Source: Chloroflexota bacterium (GTDB lineage: Bacteria > Chloroflexota > Anaerolineae > 4572-78 > J111). From it: 6,572 nt of DNA. Shown here one piece after another: positions 1 to 6,474 of this stretch; position 1 is the stretch's first letter, and every line of letters begins with the position of its first letter. The translations under genes and the position numbers were made by a program. Where the stretch lies: contig RFJV01000337.1 in NCBI GenBank assembly GCA_003694775.1, positions 1-6,572 of the forward strand, given 5' to 3'. A model generated the notes under the pieces. It was not told the DNA's origin. It was given only the letters and a program-made list of their open reading frames with translations, and did no database searches.

Positions 1-1
1 C

Positions 2-1339
2 GATTATCCCCAAAGTGCCGCGGCTACCCAGGCGTCCCCGTTGCCGCTCCCGCCCCTCGATGAAACCCTGCAGTTCATCCTCCAGGAGCCGCGCACCATT
101 CAGACCACCGGTATCCCGGAGCCGTTTTTGACCAGCCTGGCTCTGAAAATTCTCTACTATGCCGGCGAAATGAAAGGCTGGCAGGTGGCCCAGGCCATGC
201 GCCTGAACTTCAGCGGTGTAGTCGAGCCGATTCTGAACACTTTGCGTATGCACCACCTGGTTCAGATATTGGGCGGGCAGGGGGCAAGCCGGGCCTCGTA
301 CCGGTACGCCATCACCGAAAAGGGGGCCTTGCGGGCCAGGGAACTGCTGGACCGCAACCGGTACGTAGGGCCTTGTCCGGTTACCCTGAACCAGTACATC
401 AAGGTGGTCAAATTTCACGCCCGGCACCGGCCGGTGGTCCGGGAGTCCGATGTCAAGTATGCCCTGCGGGAGCTGGTTCTGCCGCAGGATACCATTGACC
501 GGATTGGCCCGGCTATCAATTCGTTCCGGTCGCTCTTTCTGTATGGCCCGCCGGGCAACGGAAAAACCAGCATCGCCAAGGCTATCGGGCGCAGTCTGCT
601 CCCCGGCGATATTATGATTCCCTACGCCCTCTACGAGGGGGGACAGGTCATTACCGTGTTCGACCGGGAAACACACCTTCCTATGCAGAGCGAGGAGGCT
701 CAACTGGTTGAGTCCAATGGGCTGGATAAGCGGTGGGTGCGCTGTCACGCGCCGGTGGTATCCACCGGGGGCGAGCTGACCCTGCGCGACCTGGACCTGA
801 TGTGGAGCGAAACCAACCGCTATTACGAAGCGCCGTTTCAGCTCAAGGCTAACGGGGGGTTACTGCTGATTGATGATTTCGGTCGCCAGCGGGTCAATCC
901 AAAAGACCTGCTGAACCGGTGGATTATCCCTCTGGAGGAGCGGCTGGATTTCCTCACTTTCCATACTGGCAAGAAAATTGCCGTTCCGTTTGAAACCCTG
1001 CTGATTTTTTCGACCAACCTCGACCCGGAATCCCTGGTCGACGATGCCTTTCTGCGCCGCATTCGCCACAAGCTGGGCGTGGACAACCCCGATGAGCGGC
1101 GCTACTACGAGATTTTTGTCAACGTTTGCAAACAGCACGGCATCCAGTTTGACCGGGATGTGTTTGTCTACCTGATACGAGAATACTACTACCGCACCGG
1201 ACGGCCCATGCGGGCCTGCCATCCCCGCGACCTGATAGAACAGCTTCTGGATTTTGCCGCCTACCGGGACCAGCCGCCCGTGCTGACGCGGGAACTCATT
1301 GACAGTGCGGCCCGCTCCTACTTTGCCGAACTGTTTTAA
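2..1339 (+). CDS. AAA+ ATPase with N-terminal winged-helix-like region (5' partial)
   Basis: The frame is open from base 2, so the gene probably starts upstream; the first start-like codon inside is TTG at 41, without a ribosome site. Residues below count from that TTG. About residues 20-110 look like a winged-helix domain, with helices around GWQVAQAMRLNFSGVVEPIL and a YRYAITEKG wing. The ATPase follows: Walker A GPPGNGKT (169-176), Walker B LLLIDDF (274-280), a sensor-1-like Asn in FSTNLDP (326), candidate arginine fingers in FLRRIRHK (339-342), and a C-terminal helical part with RPMRACHPRDL that may hold sensor 2. About 98 residues separate Walker A from Walker B, longer than in simple AAA+ proteins, and the ANGGLLLIDDFGR context recalls helix-2-insert ATPases such as sigma-54 activators. 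This suggests a nucleotide-driven remodeller that may bind DNA, in the cytoplasm. The substrate is unknown. It is convergent with mutS, so no operon partner is visible. Confidence 0.85.
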   Translation, partial: DYPQSAAATQASPLPLPPLDETLQFILQEPRTIQTTGIPEPFLTSLALKILYYAGEMKGWQVAQAMRLNFSGVVEPILNTLRMHHLVQILGGQGASRASYRYAITEKGALRARELLDRNRYVGPCPVTLNQYIKVVKFHARHRPVVRESDVKYALRELVLPQDTIDRIGPAINSFRSLFLYGPPGNGKTSIAKAIGRSLLPGDIMIPYALYEGGQVITVFDRETHLPMQSEEAQLVESNGLDKRWVRCHAPVVSTGGELTLRDLDLMWSETNRYYEAPFQLKANGGLLLIDDFGRQRVNPKDLLNRWIIPLEERLDFLTFHTGKKIAVPFETLLIFSTNLDPESLVDDAFLRRIRHKLGVDNPDERRYYEIFVNVCKQHGIQFDRDVFVYLIREYYYRTGRPMRACHPRDLIEQLLDFAAYRDQPPVLTRELIDSAARSYFAELF

Positions 1340-1351
1340 CCTCCGGCAGTC

Positions 1352-3952
1352 TCAGTCGTTGTTTTCATTGGCCCGCTGTTTCAGCTCGTACAGCTTGTTC
1401 AGGGCCTGAAGCGGCGTCATCGAGTCGACATCCAGGGCCTTGATTTCTTCAATCAGGGGGTGGGTTTCCGGGGCCAGGAAGGAAAGCTGGATACCGGAAA
1501 AGCTCTGCCGGAGCCGGTCGCGGGTTTCGCGGAAGTCGGCATTGCCTTCCAGCTCGGCCAGGATTTCGTTGGCCCGGTCGATAACCGGCTTGGGGATACC
1601 GGCAATCTGGGCCACGTGAATGCCGTAGGAGCGGTCCGCGCCGCCGGGCACAATCTTGTGCAGAAAGATAACCCGGTCTCCCTCCTCAGCTACGGCTACG
1701 TTGTAGTTGCGCACGTGGGGCAGGTATTTTGCCAGCTCGGTCAGCTCGTGGTAGTGGGTGGCAAACAGGGTTTTGGCCCGAATCTGGGGGTTGTTGTGGA
1801 TGTACTCCACCACGGCGCGGGCAATCGCCAGCCCGTCGTAAGTGCTGGTTCCCCGGCCCACCTCGTCCAGAATGAGCAGACTGCGGGGACTGCTTTGCGA
1901 CAGGATAGCCGCGGTTTCCACCATTTCCACCATAAAAGTGCTCTGCCCGGCGTGTATTTCGTCCTGCGCCCCGATGCGGGTAAAAATCCGGTCGACCAGC
2001 CCAATGCGGGCCGACTCCGCAGGGACAAAACTGCCAATCTGGGCCATCAGCACAATCAGGGCGACCTGCCGCAGAAAGGTGCTCTTGCCCGACATGTTCG
2101 GCCCGGTGATGATGTGGATGAACTCCTCTTCTGACATGCGGACATCGTTGGGCACAAACGCGGTCGGCATTCCCTCCGCGTCGACCAGCGGCATTTGCTC
2201 TACCACCGGATGCCGCCCCCCGATGATTTCCAGGCCGGTATCGTTGTGCAGTTCGGGCCGGACGTAGCTGTTCTGCAGAGCGGTTTCCGCCAGGGCGGTG
2301 GTCACGTCCAGGTAAGCCAGGGCGCGGGAGGCCGCCAGCAAACGTTCGGCCTGAGCGGCAATCTGGGCGCAGACCTCCTTGAAAATGCGGTTTTCCACCT
2401 CTAACTGGCGCTCGTCGGCATTGAGGATGATGTTTTCGTACTCTTTCAGCTCCGGGGTAATGTACCGCTCCGCGTTGACCAGCGTTTGCTTGCGGATGTA
2501 TTCCGGCGGAACCTGGGCAAGGTTGGCTTTTGTCACCTCGATGTAGTAGCCAAACACCTTGTTGTAGCCCACTTTCAGACTCTTGATGCCGGTGCGCTTC
2601 CGCTCCACAGATTCCAGATTGGCAACCCACTCTTTGGCATGCCGCGACCCGGCGATGATACCGTCCAGTTCCGCGGAAAAGCCGGGCCGGATGACCCCCA
2701 CCTTGCCCAGCGTCGCCGGCGGGTCGTCGGCGATGGCCTGGGCGATGAGCCGGGCCACCTCATCGCACGGCTCCGGCAGGTCGACCGGCAGGGTGTCGGT
2801 TCCGGTTTGCGACAGGGCCTGCCGCACCACCGGAATCGCCTCCAGACTGCGGCGCATAGCCAGCAGGTCGCGCGGCTGGGCCAATCCCTGCCGCACCCGG
2901 CTGGTCAGGCGCTCCAGGTCGGCTATCTCCTTCAGTCCGGCGCGGACATCGTTCCGGGCCAGGGTGTGGCGGGTAAAGAACTCCACCGCGTCCAGCCGGC
3001 GGTTGAGGGCGTCCACGTCCAGCAAGGGCTGGTGGAGCCAGGCCCGCAGGAGCCGCCCGCCCATCGGGGTGATGGTTTTGTCCAGCACTCCCAGCAGAGA
3101 CCCCTGCACACTTCCCCCGCGGAGCGTTTCGGTCAGCTCCAGGTTGCGGCGGGTAGCGGCGTCGAGGGTCATAAAGGTGCTGGTGGAGTAGGCGGTCAGC
3201 CGGGTAATCTGGGCCAGGGCCGCTTTTTGGGTGTCGGCCAGGTATTGGAGGATGGCCCCCGCGGCCCGGATGGCCTGCGGCTTGTCACCCAGACCAAAGC
3301 CGGTGAGGGTGGCAACTTCAAAGTGACGCTGGAGTTCCTGCCGGCAGTGCTCCAGTTCAAACCGCCATTCTTCGTATAGCGAGGATGGTATCTCCAGCGG
3401 TTTCAGGGGGGCCAGACTGGTCTGGTTGGGGGCAATGATTTCTGCCGGCTGAAGGCGGACCACCTCGTTCAGCAGGAGACGGGCCGCGTCCGGGCCGTCA
3501 AGCTGGGTGGCGGCAAACTCGCCGGTGGTGATGTCGGCGTAGGCCAGGCCGGCATGCTGGCCGTCCAGCACCACCGCGGCCAGGTAGTTGTTTTCCTTGT
3601 CTGCCAGCAGGGTGGATTCTACGACCGTGCCGGGCGTGACCACGCGGCGGACTTCGCGCGGCATCAACCCTTTTACCGGTTCCGTGCCGACCTGCTCGCA
3701 GATGGCAACCTTGTATCCGGCCTTGATGAGTTTGGCAATGTAGTTTTCTGCGGCGTGGTAGGGAATGCCCGCCAGGGGGACGCGCTGGTTTTTGCCGACG
3801 TTGCGCGAGGTGAGCACAATGTCCAGCACGCGGGCAATGGTTTTGGCGTCCTCATCGAACGTCTCGTAAAAGTCGCCCAGCCGGAAAAAGAGGATGGCAT
3901 CCGGGTATTGTTTTTTGATTTGCAGATACTGCCGGCGTATTGGCGTGGACAT
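1352..3952 (-). CDS. mutS: DNA mismatch repair protein MutS
   Basis: MutS recognises base mismatches and small loops as a sliding-clamp dimer and, with ATP, recruits MutL to start repair. The protein is complete at 866 residues, close to the usual 850-880. The mismatch-reading Phe-x-Glu is in GDFYETF (F28, E30). Connector, core/lever and clamp domains fill roughly 120-570. The ATPase has Walker A GPNMSGKST (617-625), the STFMVEM signature (671-677), Walker B LLILDEVGRGTSTYDG (D696, E697) and the H-loop THYHEL (732-737). QLSFL (822-826) sits where other MutS proteins carry a beta-clamp-binding motif. The C-terminal helix (about 843-860) is typical. The ATG at 3952 is firm because an in-frame stop lies at 3965-3967. 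No Shine-Dalgarno is visible; the start is preceded by CGCCCCCC. It is last in a leftward block after ybaK, with a 63-base gap, and stops 12 bases from the convergent ATPase gene. There is no mutL in the window. Confidence 0.98.
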   Translation of the reverse strand: MSTPIRRQYLQIKKQYPDAILFFRLGDFYETFDEDAKTIARVLDIVLTSRNVGKNQRVPLAGIPYHAAENYIAKLIKAGYKVAICEQVGTEPVKGLMPREVRRVVTPGTVVESTLLADKENNYLAAVVLDGQHAGLAYADITTGEFAATQLDGPDAARLLLNEVVRLQPAEIIAPNQTSLAPLKPLEIPSSLYEEWRFELEHCRQELQRHFEVATLTGFGLGDKPQAIRAAGAILQYLADTQKAALAQITRLTAYSTSTFMTLDAATRRNLELTETLRGGSVQGSLLGVLDKTITPMGGRLLRAWLHQPLLDVDALNRRLDAVEFFTRHTLARNDVRAGLKEIADLERLTSRVRQGLAQPRDLLAMRRSLEAIPVVRQALSQTGTDTLPVDLPEPCDEVARLIAQAIADDPPATLGKVGVIRPGFSAELDGIIAGSRHAKEWVANLESVERKRTGIKSLKVGYNKVFGYYIEVTKANLAQVPPEYIRKQTLVNAERYITPELKEYENIILNADERQLEVENRIFKEVCAQIAAQAERLLAASRALAYLDVTTALAETALQNSYVRPELHNDTGLEIIGGRHPVVEQMPLVDAEGMPTAFVPNDVRMSEEEFIHIITGPNMSGKSTFLRQVALIVLMAQIGSFVPAESARIGLVDRIFTRIGAQDEIHAGQSTFMVEMVETAAILSQSSPRSLLILDEVGRGTSTYDGLAIARAVVEYIHNNPQIRAKTLFATHYHELTELAKYLPHVRNYNVAVAEEGDRVIFLHKIVPGGADRSYGIHVAQIAGIPKPVIDRANEILAELEGNADFRETRDRLRQSFSGIQLSFLAPETHPLIEEIKALDVDSMTPLQALNKLYELKQRANENND

Positions 3953-3959
3953 GGGGGGC

Positions 3960-4001
3960 GAATGTTAAATGTTGAATTTTGAATGCTGAATGTTGAATGG
4001 G
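3960..4001. repeat. Six tandem heptamers (GAATGTT-like) before mutS
   Basis: Read on the plus strand, six consecutive 7-base units tile this stretch without gaps: GAATGTT, AAATGTT, GAATTTT, GAATGCT, GAATGTT, GAATGGG. On the mutS strand they read as ATTCAAC-like units. The array fills most of the ybaK/mutS gap and ends eight bases before the mutS ATG. Short heptanucleotide tandem repeats are known between genes in cyanobacteria (STRR repeats). Whether this is the same class is inference. Degenerate units argue against recent slippage. Confidence 0.85.
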
Positions 4002-4022
4002 GGATAAAGCTGTCGTTATCCC
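4001..4022 (-). other. 7-bp stem-loop containing the ybaK stop codon
   Basis: GGGATAA (4001-4007) pairs perfectly with TTATCCC (4016-4022) around an 8-base loop. The ybaK stop codon (4016-4018) lies in one arm. Neither strand has a T-run after the stem, so it is not a standard Rho-independent terminator. It could stabilise the 3' end of the ybaK message or reduce read-through into mutS; this role is inferred. Confidence 0.5.
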
Positions 4023-4516
4023 GCTTCCTGCTCCTCTGCTCCCTGCTGTCTGCTGACGTCAACGATTTTAGCCCCGGTGGCTTTAATCAAATCGGCTACG
4101 GCCAGCTCCAGGTTGACCCCCCGTTTGCCGGCGCTGACCAGGATGGTTTGCTGGTCCAGGGCGGGCCGGTCGAGGTAAACTGGAAAGTGCTTGTGGGTTA
4201 AGGCCAGAGCCGAGATGCCGCCGGTCAGCAGACCGGTGAGCCGTTCGGCTTCCTTTTTGGGGGCCATCTGGACTTTTTTCTGCCCGATGGCCCGGGCCAG
4301 CTTTTTCAGGTTCAGCTCGCGGTCCCCGGCGACCATCACCAGCACCGGCTTTCCGCTGGCCGGCAGAACCACCAGCGTTTTGTAGACTCGCTGGCGCGGC
4401 ACTCCGACATAGTCCGCCACCCCGTCTGCAGAGTGGATGGTATCGGGGAATTCGTGGACGGTGTACGGGATTTTCTGCTGTTCCAGCAAGCGCATCGAGT
4501 TGAGCTTTTCGACCAT
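4016..4516 (-). CDS. ybaK: YbaK/EbsC-family Cys-tRNA(Pro) deacylase
   Basis: YbaK proteins hydrolyse Cys-tRNA(Pro), a product of prolyl-tRNA synthetase mistakes, and so protect translation fidelity in the cytoplasm. From the ATG at 4516 the product has 166 residues, near the family norm of about 155-160. Family signatures are LLEQQKIPYTVHEF (10-23), the VYKTLVV block with the conserved catalytic-type lysine K46 (Lys46 also in H. influenzae YbaK), LNLKKLARAIGQKKVQMA (68-85), TGGIS (98-102), and VSAGKRGVNLELAVADLI (127-144). A TTG at 4528 would add four residues, but it overlaps a terminator-like hairpin tail, so I prefer the ATG. Neither start has a good ribosome site. The tail after DVSR (about QQGAEEQEAG) comes from a heptad DNA repeat and is unlikely to matter for catalysis. 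It sits between rhh and mutS on the same strand. Cys-tRNA(Pro) specificity is family-based; related trans-editing proteins act on other mischarged tRNAs. Confidence 0.93.
   Translation of the reverse strand: MVEKLNSMRLLEQQKIPYTVHEFPDTIHSADGVADYVGVPRQRVYKTLVVLPASGKPVLVMVAGDRELNLKKLARAIGQKKVQMAPKKEAERLTGLLTGGISALALTHKHFPVYLDRPALDQQTILVSAGKRGVNLELAVADLIKATGAKIVDVSRQQGAEEQEAG
4022..4057. repeat. Degenerate heptad repeat encoding the YbaK tail
   Basis: On the plus strand the units are CGCTTCC, TGCTCCTC, TGCTCCC, TGCTGTC and TGCTGAC, a period of seven with one eight-base unit. On the coding strand they are purine-rich (GGGAGCA-like). They encode the last residues of YbaK, after the point where family members normally end. 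The second heptad array lies just beyond the stem-loop, so the two arrays flank the stop codon. Confidence 0.6.
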
Positions 4517-4522
4517 CGTAAA

Positions 4523-4548
4523 AGGCAAAGACGGCGCACCGTCGCGCC
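4523..4548 (-). terminator. Terminator-like hairpin between rhh and ybaK
   Basis: Read leftward, GACGG (complement of 4539-4543) pairs with CCGTC (4530-4534) around a four-base loop. An alternative GGCGC/GCGCC stem uses 4533-4537 and 4544-4548. TTTGCCTTTT follows. The T-run is interrupted and the stem is short, so it would at most reduce transcription after rhh. The two stems exclude each other. Confidence 0.3.
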
Positions 4549-4565
4549 GCCGCAGGAGGAGTGGA

Positions 4566-4760
4566 TTAGTTTCTGGACATTCGTTGGGCCAGCTCTGCTT
4601 TATGCTGGCTCAGGTAGAGCCGGATGGCCTCCGCGGCCACCGCAGATACCGAACTGCCTTGCCGGTCGGCCAGTTCTCGCAGGAGTTCGTACTGCTGGTC
4701 TTCCACGTATGTTACCAGATTCCGCTTACGAAACGTGAATTTACCACCTACAGTTGCCAT
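4566..4760 (-). CDS. Small ribbon-helix-helix (CopG/Arc-type) DNA-binding protein
   Basis: The product has 64 residues. The ATG at 4760 is chosen because AAAAGGAA lies about 10 bases before it, and the homology-like pattern begins soon after. The frame stays open upstream to 4898, but that part crosses the promoter. The pattern fits a ribbon-helix-helix fold: a basic start (GGKFTFRKRN), a beta-strand NLVTYVE (14-20), helix A DQQYELLRELADRQ (21-34), the turn GSSVSA (35-40) and helix B to about LYL (50), then a charged tail. Such proteins bind palindromic operators as dimers through the paired strands and often repress their own promoter or act as antitoxins. No toxin-like partner is adjacent: the next gene is ybaK, 49 bases on. 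It leads the apparent rhh-ybaK-mutS unit, so control of its own transcript is plausible but unproven. The precise subfamily is not recognised. Confidence 0.82.
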   Translation of the reverse strand: MATVGGKFTFRKRNLVTYVEDQQYELLRELADRQGSSVSAVAAEAIRLYLSQHKAELAQRMSRN

Positions 4761-4810
4761 GGTTGTACGGTTCCTTTTGGATGTAAAGATTTGGGTGTGG
4801 AGGTGGTCAA

Positions 4811-4858
4811 GGCAGGGCAACTGCCAAACTGCGAGGCGTTTTCGGTTGAACGTCCGAA
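4811..4858 (-). other. Two small stem-loops in the rhh leader
   Basis: In the predicted leader, TTCGG and CCGAA (4841-4845 with 4854-4858) and GGCAG and CTGCC (4811-4815 with 4821-4825) can each form 5-bp stems. They could be regulatory structure or operator half-sites for the RHH protein. Stems this short also occur by chance. The rest of 4761-5063 holds the two promoters, the C-rich repeat and the left IS end; no gene is seen in it. Confidence 0.25.
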
Positions 4859-4869
4859 TGCAGTCGGTC

Positions 4870-4898
4870 ATTATAGCATTATTTTTCCCCAGGGCCAA
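4870..4898 (-). promoter_or_regulatory. Sigma-70 extended -10 promoter for rhh-ybaK-mutS
   Basis: Read leftward, TTGGCC (complement of 4893-4898, four of six bases of the -35 consensus) is 17 bases from a perfect TATAAT (complement of 4870-4875). TGC precedes the -10, giving an extended -10 element. Transcription would start near 4862, leaving a leader of about 100 bases before the rhh ATG. This is the clearest promoter for the leftward genes. Confidence 0.7.
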
Positions 4899-4907
4899 AT
4901 AGGAGTG

Positions 4908-4941
4908 CCCTCACCTCACCCCCTGGCCCCCCACCGTGGGA
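4908..4941. repeat. C-rich intergenic repeat-like segment, cut by the IS
   Basis: A C-rich stretch with tandem CCTCA units (CCTCACCTCACCCCCT), then CCCCCC and a small palindrome CCCAC-C-GTGGG, ends exactly at the left terminal repeat of the IS. It resembles the CCTCACCCC-type intergenic repeats seen in many genomes, apparently truncated on its right side. Identification rests on appearance only. Confidence 0.35.
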
Positions 4942-4961
4942 GCTTATCATTACCCATAAGT
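4942..4961 (+). repeat. Left terminal inverted repeat of the IS
   Basis: These 20 bases are the exact reverse complement of 6455-6474. The repeat also contains a short internal palindrome (CTTAT...ATAAG). The match fails just outside, which sets the likely element edge. Confidence 0.9.
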
Positions 4962-4987
4962 AGGGGAAGTAGGAAAACGGTGTGAAT

Positions 4988-5017
4988 TTGACATAAAACT
5001 GATAAAATTTGTAAAAT
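4988..5017 (+). promoter_or_regulatory. Transposase promoter
   Basis: A perfect -35 TTGACA (4988-4993) and a -10 TAAAAT (5012-5017, five of six) are 18 bases apart in AT-rich DNA inside the left IS end. Transcription would start near 5025, about 40 bases before the ATG. An AGGGGTGA ribosome site (5047-5054) lies nine bases before that start. Confidence 0.65.
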
Positions 5018-5063
5018 CATAAACTCCGATACAATCGTTCTCAAATAGGGGTGAACCAGAATA

Positions 5064-6446
5064 ATGGCCGATAGAATAGACCACCCAGTCGATTGGGTTG
5101 AACAAGAGATGCAATATCTGGTCTTGGGTGACAAGCGGTTAGAAGAACGAGCCCGTAAAATCATTCGGGATTTCAGCCAAAACCCGAGTGGCTCTATTCC
5201 TGAATTCTGCGGCGATTGGGCGGCGACGAAAGCAGCCTATGAGTTTTACAAAAATCCAAGTGCCGCCCCCGAGCGATTGTTGGCGAGCCAAAGGCAAGCC
5301 ACGTTGCACCGGGTCAAAGCACATAAGCGGATATTAATTATCCAGGATACAACCAGCTTCAATTTTAGTCAGCATCCCACAACCGCAGGACTGGGGCCTG
5401 TAGAGAATGAAAAATGTCAAGGTTTCCTGACCCACTCGTCCTTGGCGGTCACAACGGAAGGTGTTCCCTTAGGCTTATTAGCCCAGCAAAGTTGGGTTCG
5501 AGATGAAAACGAAACAGGCAAGCGACACCAACGTCATCAGCGGAGCATTGAAGAAAAAGAGAGTTACAAATGGTTACAAGGGTTGAGCGAGAGTACTGCT
5601 GCCTTGCCCGTTGAAACCCAGGCCATCGTTGTTTCAGACCGGGAGAGTGATATTTTTGAGTATTTTGTTCATCCTCGACCGCAGCAGGTTGATTTATTGG
5701 TGCGGGCCAGTTGGAATCGAGCCTTAGCCCAAGAAACAGGTCATCTCTGGTCGGCGGTCAGCAACACGCCGGTACAGGGAAAAATCCTGGTTGAAGTCAG
5801 CCGTACCGCCCAGCAACCGGCTCGAACGGCGGAATGTCAGGTGCAATTCAAACGGGTCAAACTTCGTCCGCCCAAAAACCGTCCGGCTCATCAACCCAAA
5901 TTAGCGCCTGTCGTCTTGTGGGCGGTCCTGGTGCGGGAAATGAACCCGCCGCCTGGCCTTGAACCTTTGGAGTGGTTGCTGTTAACAACCCTCGAAATCA
6001 ACAACTTCGACCAGGCTTGCGAACTCATTACATATTACACCCGCCGCTGGCTGATTGAACGCTTCCATTTTGTCCTCAAAAGCGGTTGTGCTTTGGAACA
6101 ACGACAGTTAGCTCACGGCGAACGTCTGATCCGTTTCCTGGCTTTGGCCAATATCGTGGCCTGGCGATTGCTGTGGCAAACTTATCTGGGACGGGTCGAG
6201 GGCAACTTGCCTTGTACGGCTGTTCTGGCTGAGTATGAATGGAAAGCGCTATACAGTTTTATTCACAAAACCGCCCTCATCCCTAACCAACCACCATCGC
6301 TGGCCCAGACCACTCGGTGGATTGCTCAATTAGGCGGCTTTCTGGATCGTAGATCTGACGGTCAGCCCGGCGTTAAGGTTCTTTGGCGCGGCTGGCGCCG
6401 TTTGTTCGATATTTCTCAAACTTGGCTTATTTTTAATACCTCCTAA
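5064..6446 (+). CDS. IS4-family (Tn5-like) DDE transposase
   Basis: The enzyme cuts the IS ends and joins them to new DNA, using an RNase H-fold metal-binding triad. The product is a full 460 residues (Tn5 transposase has 476) with no frameshift. The N-terminal part (about 10-75) contains LGDKRLEERARKII and KAAYEFYKNP, matching the end-binding domain of Tn5-type enzymes. Catalytic residues are D95 in IIQDTTSF, D192 in VSDRESDIF and E332. E332 sits in an exact Y-(2)-R-(3)-E-(6)-K signature: Y325, R328, E332, K339 in YTRRWLIERFHFVLKSG. The part after about 375 corresponds to the dimerisation region. The beta-rich insertion between D192 and E332, typical of IS4 enzymes, includes a basic stretch (FKRVKLRPPKNRP). 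The ATG at 5064 follows a good ribosome site. All catalytic residues are present, so it is probably active or recently so. Confidence 0.95.
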   Translation: MADRIDHPVDWVEQEMQYLVLGDKRLEERARKIIRDFSQNPSGSIPEFCGDWAATKAAYEFYKNPSAAPERLLASQRQATLHRVKAHKRILIIQDTTSFNFSQHPTTAGLGPVENEKCQGFLTHSSLAVTTEGVPLGLLAQQSWVRDENETGKRHQRHQRSIEEKESYKWLQGLSESTAALPVETQAIVVSDRESDIFEYFVHPRPQQVDLLVRASWNRALAQETGHLWSAVSNTPVQGKILVEVSRTAQQPARTAECQVQFKRVKLRPPKNRPAHQPKLAPVVLWAVLVREMNPPPGLEPLEWLLLTTLEINNFDQACELITYYTRRWLIERFHFVLKSGCALEQRQLAHGERLIRFLALANIVAWRLLWQTYLGRVEGNLPCTAVLAEYEWKALYSFIHKTALIPNQPPSLAQTTRWIAQLGGFLDRRSDGQPGVKVLWRGWRRLFDISQTWLIFNTS

Positions 6447-6454
6447 CTTACCTC

Positions 6455-6474
6455 ACTTATGGGTAATGATAAGC
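6455..6474 (-). repeat. Right terminal inverted repeat of the IS
   Basis: This is the exact inverted copy of the left terminal repeat. It starts eight bases after the transposase stop codon. The next bases already belong to the IS66-like reading frame. Confidence 0.9.

Larger units (their letters stand above)
4942..6474 (+). mobile_element. Complete IS4-family (Tn5/IS50-like) insertion sequence
   Basis: The element is about 1533 bp, with perfect 20-bp terminal inverted repeats at 4942-4961 (beginning GCTTATCATTACCC) and 6455-6474. Partial similarity continues about nine bases inward. Inside it has its own promoter, a ribosome site and one transposase gene that nearly fills it. It is more AT-rich than mutS and ybaK, in keeping with separate ancestry. 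IS4-family elements normally make target duplications of about 8-13 bp, but none is visible: the left flank ends ACCGTGGGA and the right flank begins CTCAAGTGAG. The named IS type is not recognised. Confidence 0.9.

Noticed and set aside
860..1222. Minus-strand open frames opposite the AAA+ ATPase
   Set aside because: They overlap the Walker B and sensor regions of a convincing gene and show no family signature.
1337..1354. Bidirectional terminator between the ATPase gene and mutS
   Set aside because: The 12-base gap has no stem or T-run.
1460..3379. Long open frames on the plus strand across mutS (for example 1460-2134, 2486-3379)
   Set aside because: They lie antisense to a complete, motif-verified MutS, show no recognisable domain and have low-complexity Gly/Gln/Arg-rich products, as expected from shadow frames in GC-rich genes.
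3960..4057. CRISPR-like array
   Set aside because: Units are seven bases with no spacers, so these are simple tandem repeats.
4566..4760. Toxin-antitoxin pair with the RHH protein as antitoxin
   Set aside because: No small toxin-like gene is adjacent on either side; the neighbour is the housekeeping-type ybaK.
4761..4898. N-terminal extension of the RHH protein to 4898
   Set aside because: The extension would overlap the extended -10 promoter and lacks ribbon-helix-helix character; the ATG at 4760 has a ribosome site.
4437..4985. Plus-strand frames opposite rhh and the start of ybaK
   Set aside because: They cross the divergent promoter region and the left IS end and encode nothing recognisable, while the opposite strand has good genes.
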